Part shown: piece by piece, positions 57,876 to 64,000 of the stretch
Position numbering within the stretch: the stretch's first letter is position 1
Layout of the letters: the number at the start of each line of letters is the position of its first letter
DNA from: JABCPE02 sp963516675
GTDB taxonomy: Bacteria; Bacteroidota; Bacteroidia; Flavobacteriales; Weeksellaceae
NCBI GenBank assembly: GCA_963516675.1
Contig: CAUQBH010000011.1
Coordinates: 1 to 64,000, forward strand
Direction: 5' to 3'
Length of the DNA stretch: 64,000 bases
The notes under the pieces: generated by a model
The model's database searches: none
What the model saw: only the letters and a program-made list of their open reading frames with translations
Told to the model about the DNA's origin: nothing
Program-made: the position numbers and the translations under genes

Positions 57876-58505
57876 ATGACTTTTTTCAAAAAAACTTTAC
57901 TGATATTATCTTTAGGAATCGTAAGTCTGGCTGCTGCTCAAAAAGTAGACTCCAAAGCTAAAAACATACTAGACGAAACCTCAGCCAATTATAAATCCAA
58001 AAGCACAATGTATTTCAAATTCGTGTATGGAATGGGAAACAACGGCAAAGTTTCTAAAAATCAAACAGGTATTTTCTACGCTTCAAAGAATAAATACAAA
58101 CTCAAAATAATGGGTAATGAGCAGATATTTGATGGAAATAAAGTATACAACATCAATGCCGAAGACATGGAAGTGACCATCGCAAAACCAAACGGATCTG
58201 AAGCGATGCTCTCTCCTATCAATTATCTAGATTCTTACAAGAAAGATTACAACATAAGCTATACAGGAAATAAAAACAATCTGGAAGTTATAAAGCTCAC
58301 ACCTACAAAAAAGAATGGCATCAAACATGTTTTCCTTCACATCAATAAAGCAAAAAAACAAATAGAAAAAATAGAACAATACGCTGATAACAACGACATT
58401 ACAACGATAAGCATCAGCCAGTATAAAGAAAACTTAAAAGTAGAACCATCCACTTTTAGTTTTAATAAAAACCTTTATAAAAACTATCTAATCACAGAGT
58501 TATAA
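57876..58505 (+). CDS. lolA: Outer-membrane lipoprotein carrier LolA
   Basis: LolA shuttles lipoproteins through the periplasm. The 209-residue protein has a signal peptide (ending LAAAQ) and an open beta-barrel-like pattern: KSKSTMYFKFVYGM, GIFYASKNKYKLKIMGNEQIFDGNKVYNINAEDMEV and KVEPSTFSFNK. It begins 19 bp after ftsK, and its stop overlaps the start of the permease gene (TAATG). Confidence 0.88.
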   Translation: MTFFKKTLLILSLGIVSLAAAQKVDSKAKNILDETSANYKSKSTMYFKFVYGMGNNGKVSKNQTGIFYASKNKYKLKIMGNEQIFDGNKVYNINAEDMEVTIAKPNGSEAMLSPINYLDSYKKDYNISYTGNKNNLEVIKLTPTKKNGIKHVFLHINKAKKQIEKIEQYADNNDITTISISQYKENLKVEPSTFSFNKNLYKNYLITEL

Positions 58506-59968
58506 TGTTAAAAAAATTAGATTTATACATTATAAAAACCTTTTTAGGTCCTTTCATATTCATTTTCAGTATTTTATTCTTCATTTTCATGGTGAATATC
58601 ATCTGGATACAGATGTTCAATCTTGGAGGTAAAGGGCTGACAACATGGGAACTGACCAAACTTTTCTACTATCTAAGCGTGGGAGTCATAAAGATGGTTC
58701 TCCCGCTCACTGTACTACTCGCCTCCATCATGGCTTTCGGAGGTTTTGGGGAGCGCTATGAACTCGCTGCGATGAAAGCTGCTGGAGCTCCTTTGATCAG
58801 AATTATAAGACCTTTGTTTCTTACAAGTTTAGTTCTGGCGTTTATTTTATTTTTGTTTTCTAACTTCGTAATTCCTGATTTTCAGCGAAAAGCGAAGAAT
58901 ATGCTGTATAACATCGTTTCCTCCAAACCAGCGCTGAATTTCACACCTGGGCAGTTTATCAATTCACTCCCTGGTACTACTATCAAGTTTGATAGACTTT
59001 ATGGAGAAAATGACGAACTGATAGAGGGCGTTTTTATCAACAAAACCGCCAGTAGTTTTGATGACCAAAGAACCATCATCGCTAAAAGAGGAAAAATAGT
59101 TTCTAAACAAGGGAGCAACTATCTGAGAATGGTGCTGTATGATGGATATATTTTTGAAGATAATCTTGCTAAACCAAACTACCAAGACCGTTTCAGACAG
59201 GAAAATCAGACCATTAAGTTTGATTCTTTGGTGTCTCATTTTGACATCAGTGAGCTTCTTGACAAGGCTATCGAGAGCGAAAAAATCACGGACAGCTATG
59301 AGTTCCAGAACTATGCACAGCTCAACTCTACTGTAGACCTCGTAAAAGCCGAAAAACAAAAAAGATACTCTGAAATTTCTTCAGATTTAGTTTCTCAGAG
59401 CAGTTCTTTCATAGAAATTTTGGATAAAAACAAAGACAAAAATAAAGATAAAAAACCTCAGGCACCGTTTAGTTTAGATTCTATAAACCAAGATAAAAAG
59501 CTGGAAATCCTCTTCAATGCACATGAGAAAATAGATCTCATCCAAAAAAACATTGAAACAAAGAATGAAGAAATCCTCTCACATGCCAAACTTTATGCAA
59601 AGGTAGTGATGCACCAGCAGCAGATTTTGGCGTATTCGGTGATGAGTGTTTTATTCCTACTGATAGGGACTAGTCTAGGGTCTATCGTAAGAAAGGGCGG
59701 AATAGGAATGCCAATTCTTCTTTCCATCATCATATTCATCATATTTTTCGTTCTCAATATTTCTGCCGAAAATATGGCTTGGAAGGGAGAAATGGACCCA
59801 TATATCGCCGCTTGGCTGCCGAATTTTATATTCCTGCCTTTCAGTATTTGGATAACTTACAAAGCCAATACAGACTCACAAATCCTAGATGTAGAGAAAT
59901 ACAAATCTTGGGTAATGCCTTTGATAAAGAGATTTTCAAAGCATAAAGAGCATAAACGATACCAATAA
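58505..59968 (+). CDS. LptF/LptG-family permease
   Basis: The 487-residue inner-membrane protein belongs to the family that extracts LPS from the membrane with the LptB ATPase. Three helices at the N-terminus and three at the C-terminus flank a periplasmic beta-jellyroll region. Typical are LKKLDLYIIKTFLGPF, AFGGFGERYELAAMKAAG and FIPDFQRKAKNML-like (here VIPDFQRKAKNML). A charged insert rich in KDKNKDK lies about residue 300-320. It is translationally coupled to lolA, so the cassette links lipoprotein and LPS traffic. Confidence 0.9.
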   Translation: MLKKLDLYIIKTFLGPFIFIFSILFFIFMVNIIWIQMFNLGGKGLTTWELTKLFYYLSVGVIKMVLPLTVLLASIMAFGGFGERYELAAMKAAGAPLIRIIRPLFLTSLVLAFILFLFSNFVIPDFQRKAKNMLYNIVSSKPALNFTPGQFINSLPGTTIKFDRLYGENDELIEGVFINKTASSFDDQRTIIAKRGKIVSKQGSNYLRMVLYDGYIFEDNLAKPNYQDRFRQENQTIKFDSLVSHFDISELLDKAIESEKITDSYEFQNYAQLNSTVDLVKAEKQKRYSEISSDLVSQSSSFIEILDKNKDKNKDKKPQAPFSLDSINQDKKLEILFNAHEKIDLIQKNIETKNEEILSHAKLYAKVVMHQQQILAYSVMSVLFLLIGTSLGSIVRKGGIGMPILLSIIIFIIFFVLNISAENMAWKGEMDPYIAAWLPNFIFLPFSIWITYKANTDSQILDVEKYKSWVMPLIKRFSKHKEHKRYQ

Positions 59969-60026
59969 TTTTTTTCAATAAAAAGTAAAAATTCTATTTA
60001 TTGAAAGAAATAAAAATAATAAATTC

Positions 60027-61406
60027 ATGAAATTAGTTTTTTTACTTTTACTATTTCTGTTGGGCGGTCTGCTTCCTGCTCAAGATACGGTTCGTGGAAA
60101 GCATATACATGAAGATTTTCAGATAATGGCAAGTGGAGTGGATTTCCGAGGGATGAGCCGCCGCCAGTTCGCATCAAAGTGGAGGGAGCAATATTCTTCA
60201 ATTAAGGAAAGTAATCTTGTGGATATACTCATTGTCCAAGCCAAAAAAACTAAAAAATACGGATATGTAACCTTTGACAATAAGAAAGTAACACCCATAG
60301 AGTATGATGATGCCCAAGGCTTTGGTTATCCTGAAAAAATTGCTTGGGTAAAGAAAAACAATAAGTGGGGCGGTATCAATACCAAAGGAGAAAATGTCAT
60401 TCCTTTTCTTTATGAAGAAGCTCTGGAGTTCAGTTCCTCAAGGGCTTTAGTAAAATTCAAGGGACAATGGGGTTTTGTCGATAAAGATGGCAAAATGCTG
60501 ATTCCTGCAGAATACGAAGAAGCTGAATCCTTCCATTACAATACTGACTACACCAAAGCCAAGAAAAATGGACTTTGGGGATTTATTAATAAAGATGGTA
60601 AAACACTCATTCCCTTTGAGTATGATGCTATCCGCACAGATGATTATTATCCAAAACCCAAAGATAAAATAAGGGCAGTGAAAAATGGCAAAATGGGTGT
60701 CATTGACTGGGATAACAAGGTCATCATTCCCTTTATATATGCCAATATACTTCCAGCTACAGAAGGTATCCATGTAGTGTTTAAAGATGGAAAAATAGGC
60801 TACATAAAGGAAACAGGAGAAATACTCGTTTCTCCAAAGTATGAAACCATGTGGCTTATTTTTCATCACTATGTGAGCCGATTTGAAAAGGGAACTGCTT
60901 TGGTAAAACTCAATGACAAATTTGGGTTTATCAATACCCAAGGAGAAGAAATAATTCCTTGTAAATATGAAGCTGTTAAAGGGTCTTATTTCAGAGAAGG
61001 AATAATCCCTGTGCGGTATAATGGTAAATGGAGCTACATCAACCAGAAAAATGAAATAATAGCTCCCTTTGTGTATGATGAAGCGGAATATTTTTCTAAT
61101 TCTTTTTCTGATATTGAAAATGGCTTTGCGAAAGTAAGGCGTGGAGATAAATGGGGCTACATCAATACCCAAGGTAAGGAGGTGATTCCTGTAATATATG
61201 ACAAATTAGGAAATTATATTTTCAAGGGGCTTTGTGAAGCAAAACGCGATGAAAAGTGGGGCTTTGTAAATACAGAAGGCAAGGAAGTAATTCCTATTAT
61301 ATACGACTGGGTTAATCTTTTTAATAGCTGTGGAGGTTCTATAGAAGCACATCTTGGCAAAAAGAAATTCTACATGGACTTGCAGGGAAATCCGAAAAAA
61401 GAGTAA
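60027..61406 (+). CDS. Exported WG-repeat protein
   Basis: A signal peptide (1-19, ending LLPAQ) is followed by about ten WG repeats of 34-40 residues with the pattern KxxxKWGxIxxxGKxxIPxxYDxxxxF. WG-repeat proteins of Bacteroidetes are found next to secretion systems and toxin-immunity genes, but their role is unclear; the beta-repeats suggest binding. The order of the repeats is clear, with an incomplete copy at the C-terminus. It opens the accessory end of the window. Confidence 0.85.
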   Translation: MKLVFLLLLFLLGGLLPAQDTVRGKHIHEDFQIMASGVDFRGMSRRQFASKWREQYSSIKESNLVDILIVQAKKTKKYGYVTFDNKKVTPIEYDDAQGFGYPEKIAWVKKNNKWGGINTKGENVIPFLYEEALEFSSSRALVKFKGQWGFVDKDGKMLIPAEYEEAESFHYNTDYTKAKKNGLWGFINKDGKTLIPFEYDAIRTDDYYPKPKDKIRAVKNGKMGVIDWDNKVIIPFIYANILPATEGIHVVFKDGKIGYIKETGEILVSPKYETMWLIFHHYVSRFEKGTALVKLNDKFGFINTQGEEIIPCKYEAVKGSYFREGIIPVRYNGKWSYINQKNEIIAPFVYDEAEYFSNSFSDIENGFAKVRRGDKWGYINTQGKEVIPVIYDKLGNYIFKGLCEAKRDEKWGFVNTEGKEVIPIIYDWVNLFNSCGGSIEAHLGKKKFYMDLQGNPKKE

Positions 61407-61462
61407 ATTTATCCTTAATTTTAAAAACAACAAAACCAGATAAACTACAAAAAGATAACAAT

Positions 61463-62062
61463 ATGCTAAAACTAAAGAAAGATTTTATTGATACCATAGA
61501 TAGTGTATATCTTATTAAGATTACAGATGATTTATACTCTATCTGTCAGCATCGAGGAAATACATTTTTTGAATTTTTTGATGTATTTTTCTCTGATTTC
61601 AATGAGGAGAGAAAGATAGACCTAAATGAAACAAAAATTTTATTCACAAAAAGCTGTGCTGCAGATAGATTTAAGGACTTTTTTGTAAAAGAGATTACTT
61701 CTGTAATACCCAATAGCAGAGCAATAGAAACCATCTATTTGCATCCATTTCATTATCTTTTGAAAGGACTACAAAATGAAGGTGATATTAATCAATATGT
61801 TTCTTTGGTTAAACTAACAAACATATACAAAAGCGCTGATTATGAAATTGTTATAGAACAACTTAATGAACAAAATAATCTTCAAGAGATTTACAAATAT
61901 AGCTCTTTTGGTATGGCTGGTTCAGCAGATAAAATACATGAAGAGTTGTCTAACTATGTCAAAACCGGGATTTTATGGGGGAGAGAAAAAAGTACCCTAT
62001 TCCCAACAATATCAATGGAAATGCTCCAAAATTATATTTTACAAAACACAAATTCATTGTAG
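61463..62062 (+). CDS. Uncharacterised protein (possible immunity-type)
   Basis: This 199-residue soluble protein has no recognised family. It is AT-rich in coding. The N-terminal VYLIKITDDLYSICQHRGNTFFEFFDVFF looks like the beta-strand start of small immunity proteins, which is weak evidence. It overlaps the beginning of the longest reading of the next gene; using the start at 62086 for that gene leaves a 23-bp gap. Function unknown. Confidence 0.6.
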   Translation: MLKLKKDFIDTIDSVYLIKITDDLYSICQHRGNTFFEFFDVFFSDFNEERKIDLNETKILFTKSCAADRFKDFFVKEITSVIPNSRAIETIYLHPFHYLLKGLQNEGDINQYVSLVKLTNIYKSADYEIVIEQLNEQNNLQEIYKYSSFGMAGSADKIHEELSNYVKTGILWGREKSTLFPTISMEMLQNYILQNTNSL

Positions 62063-62085
62063 TTTTACTCCCTTATTTTACTTAT

Positions 62086-62769
62086 ATGGACAAAGATGAA
62101 TTCTTAAAAAAACTAATTGCTTTTATTGCCGATAATTCTAGCGAATTACACCCTAAAGTATTTAAAAATAAAATACGGTTTGGTATAAACAAAAGTTCCT
62201 ATACAGAAATGCGGTTTGACTATTCTCAAAATTATAAGGGATTTTATTTACAACTAGCATCTTATAACAAGGAAGTAGGTGATTTTTTTGAGCAAGAGAT
62301 GGGTAATGCTTTTTTAAAGATGCTAGAAGACGAATCAAAGGAGTTCCGTAATCTTTTTTTTGTACAAAACTCCTTCCAAATTTCGCACTACTATTATGGA
62401 TTCCCAATAATGACTAATGATAATACTGGGCATCTATATCCAGAGATGGGTACTACTATCTTTAATGATGTTTTAAGGAATTTGCAAGCCAACCATTTTA
62501 AATTTATTCAAGTTGCAGAAGTCTTATCGCCTGATTTACTGCATTACATTAAAAGATTTCCTTCCTGTTTTTTCAATACGGCATTGGTTGCTTTATTGAT
62601 AATAGAAAAAAACTTGTTATCACTAAATGATGAAAGAGTACAAGGCTTGTTTGAATACGATAACATGGTTACCAAAAACGAATGCAAATTGTTTAGTCCA
62701 TTTGATTTAATTTTTGGTAAGAAAGATTACCAGCAAACTGCTAAACAACGGATTCTACAGCGAAAATAA
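62086..62769 (+). CDS. Uncharacterised protein (possible immunity-type)
   Basis: The 227-residue protein has no recognised family. I use the ATG at 62086 (MDKDEFLKK) because the longer frame from 61975 overlaps the previous gene by 88 bp. Segments such as KGFYLQLASYNKEVG and LFSPFDLIFGKKDY show a mixed alpha/beta soluble protein without a signal peptide. Its stop is directly followed by the ATG of the next gene (62770), so they are likely translated together. Confidence 0.6.
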   Translation: MDKDEFLKKLIAFIADNSSELHPKVFKNKIRFGINKSSYTEMRFDYSQNYKGFYLQLASYNKEVGDFFEQEMGNAFLKMLEDESKEFRNLFFVQNSFQISHYYYGFPIMTNDNTGHLYPEMGTTIFNDVLRNLQANHFKFIQVAEVLSPDLLHYIKRFPSCFFNTALVALLIIEKNLLSLNDERVQGLFEYDNMVTKNECKLFSPFDLIFGKKDYQQTAKQRILQRK

Positions 62770-63184
62770 ATGACTCCGCAGTTTTCAGAGCAACTAAAAA
62801 AACAATTCATGAAACTCACTGATATACAAAATAATGAGCTCATAAACAATCTGTCCGATGCGAAAATCCATTCCATCTATTTTAATTTTGATGCGGATAA
62901 TCCGATACAGCCACAGGATTTGGTGATTTCTGTAAGTAAACAGAATGCTGATTTGGAGCGGCATCAGTTAGTTTTTCATAACACGAGCAGTTTTTAATGT
63001 AAAAATCCAAGCTGGAGAGCAGTCTATAAACCCTCTTTGCTACTCTGGCGATAGCTTGTATATCCAGTCTATTTGGTGTAAAGAGAAAACAGAAAAACAT
63101 CAGCACTGGGAAATTATACTGATTGACAACGGAGGGAATATTGATATATTTGCAGAAAAGCTATTCATTCAGAAATTGGATTAA
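62770..63184 (+). pseudogene. Small unknown gene broken by a +1 frameshift
   Basis: The frame from the ATG at 62770 stops at 62997 after 75 codons. The reading continues without interruption in the next frame to TAA at 63182-63184 (VKIQAGEQSINPLCYSGDS ... FIQKLD). Removing one T from the run of five T at 62991-62995 joins both parts into one protein of about 137 residues with a continuous soluble alpha/beta look (VFHNTSSFNVKIQAG at the junction). It could be a real mutation, slipped-strand phase change or a sequencing error. Function unknown; the neighbours suggest an immunity-type gene. Confidence 0.65.
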
Positions 63185-63314
63185 ATAACTTTTTCAGATT
63201 GACAAAAGAAAAATCTTGTTTAATAGGGACAATCTTTCTAATGGAAATATCATCATAAATTAGGACATTTGCTTTGGAAAGATTTATTTTTAATTAAAAT
63301 ACAATAATAATATT
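63185..63314. other. Intergenic stretch, no gene
   Basis: AT-rich, with no hairpin or promoter I can trust. It lies between the broken gene and the next small acidic gene. Confidence 0.5.
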
Positions 63315-63749
63315 ATGCTGGATAATAGTTTTAAAGAATATCTTGATGAGGAGTTTGGTAGAATAATGCTAGAAGAACAGGAGAAATATCGCAAAATGTT
63401 CCGAAAGTTAGGATTTGATGAAGTGAATCATGACTTTGTTGAATTTTGGTCTACATACAGTGATGAAATTTATGGAGAAATCGGCTATTTGGTTGATTTA
63501 GCAATGGATTTAGAGGATTTCTCAAACAGTCAAACACAGGTTTTAAGAGAAAACCTTGGCTTGGCCGATAATTATTTTTCATTACTACATGATGAGCTAG
63601 ATGACTATATTTTGTATGATAGAAATACGGATGAAGTTTTCTTTGTGGAGGCTGATGACATTCAGAATTTTATCGAAAATAAGGAGTTCAGCAAACACTG
63701 GGACAGCTTTGAAGGTTTTATAAAAGAATATCTGAATTATAATTCCTAA
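63315..63749 (+). CDS. Small acidic protein, possibly SUKH (SMI1/KNR4)-like
   Basis: The 144-residue protein is strongly acidic and helical at the start (KEYLDEEFGRIMLEEQEKYRKMF). Its second half, with YFSLLHDELDDYILYDRNTDEVFFVEADDI and a final FEGFIKEYL, resembles the end of SUKH-family immunity proteins in strand-helix order. This is by pattern only. No signal peptide is present. Confidence 0.55.
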   Translation: MLDNSFKEYLDEEFGRIMLEEQEKYRKMFRKLGFDEVNHDFVEFWSTYSDEIYGEIGYLVDLAMDLEDFSNSQTQVLRENLGLADNYFSLLHDELDDYILYDRNTDEVFFVEADDIQNFIENKEFSKHWDSFEGFIKEYLNYNS

Positions 63750-63762
63750 AAAGGAAAACGAC

Positions 63763-64000
63763 ATGAAAACTATCAATTTAAATAATATCATTCAGTTTCA
63801 AATCCCTGAAAACTGGATAAGCGAGCAAGATGAAGACTTCACTCTATTCTATGAAGACTCGCCCGATTCTGCGACTTTGCGAGTGCAGACGCTTTTGTTT
63901 TCGGTACAAAATACCAAGCAAATAATACAGCAAAAACTAGCAGAATCTAGCACCATCGCATTAGAAAATGGTTTACCATGTGCTTTTAAACGCGAACAAG
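63763..64000 (+). CDS. Partial unknown gene running off the window end
   Basis: An ATG 13 bases after the previous stop opens a frame that stays open for 79 codons to the window end. It begins MKTINLNNIIQFQIPENWIS and continues with a beta-strand-rich, acidic segment. The start resembles small proteins of the DcrB or immunity type (IPENW, RVQTLLFSV), but no assignment is safe. It would be expressed with the previous gene. Confidence 0.5.
   Translation, partial: MKTINLNNIIQFQIPENWISEQDEDFTLFYEDSPDSATLRVQTLLFSVQNTKQIIQQKLAESSTIALENGLPCAFKREQ

Noticed and set aside
61975..62085. Longer start for the gene ending at 62769
   Set aside because: It overlaps the previous gene by 88 bp in another frame; the ATG at 62086 removes the overlap.

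Overview
The window looks like chromosomal DNA from a low-GC (roughly mid-30s percent by eye) Bacteroidota of the class Flavobacteriia, most like the Weeksellaceae (Chryseobacterium / Elizabethkingia / Riemerella / Bergeyella group). Supporting signs are Bacteroidetes-type promoters (TTG-N19-TAnnTTTG) instead of -35/-10 boxes, few Shine-Dalgarno sequences, a gliding-motility lipoprotein GldB, a secreted subtilase with a type IX secretion (T9SS) sorting domain, a fused SecDF, a DAHP synthase/chorismate mutase fusion and a mevalonate-pathway HMG-CoA reductase. The species cannot be fixed from the sequence alone.

Layout. 1-640: an AT-rich stretch, a 33-bp tandem repeat array and a tRNA-Gln(UUG) on the minus strand. 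0.8-14.1 kb: housekeeping genes (HMG-CoA reductase, M1 peptidase, a TerB-like protein, a TonB-C protein, tpiA, rdgB, aroG-chorismate mutase, patatin, lpdA, an L,D-transpeptidase-like protein, queG, acyl-CoA synthetase, an esterase). 14.2-24 kb: a Sel1-repeat protein, an Nfu-type Fe-S scaffold, secDF, a large 17-residue-repeat surface protein and the T9SS subtilase. 24-30 kb: mltG, dapF, a Crp/Fnr regulator, a thioredoxin-fold protein, pncA, a rhodanese, murB and an aminotransferase. 30.1-31.4 kb: a barnase-type RNase with a barstar behind it and a second, divergent barstar-like gene. 31.5-37.7 kb: fabH, fmt, recQ, folK, sppA. 37.7-40.6 kb: an uncharacterised cluster with two tandem paralogues and a zinc-ribbon protein. 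40.7-47.8 kb: a DUF302 protein, a purine operon (purM, HD hydrolase, phosphoesterase, purN), tsaC, gldB and nadE. 47.8-51 kb: a leucine-rich protein and a 713-residue TPR-SMI1/KNR4-SUFU protein. 51-60 kb: ung, mutS2, a eukaryote-like pyrE-pyrF fusion, ftsK, lolA and an LptF/G permease. 60-64 kb: an accessory end with a WG-repeat protein and several small unknown genes that resemble toxin-immunity neighbourhoods, one of them broken by a frameshift.

The core genes serve cell-envelope growth (murB, mltG, dapF, SecDF, LolA, LptF/G), nucleotide synthesis and quality control (purM, purN, pyrEF, rdgB, ung, mutS2, recQ) and NAD recycling (pncA, nadE). The most notable non-standard signal is a pair of promoters, one before the paralogue cluster and one before ung, that share two TTGTAGAC boxes 11 bp apart at exactly the same distance (32 bp) from the -7 element. 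This suggests a common, undescribed transcription factor. No mobile element, CRISPR array or complete known defence system was seen.
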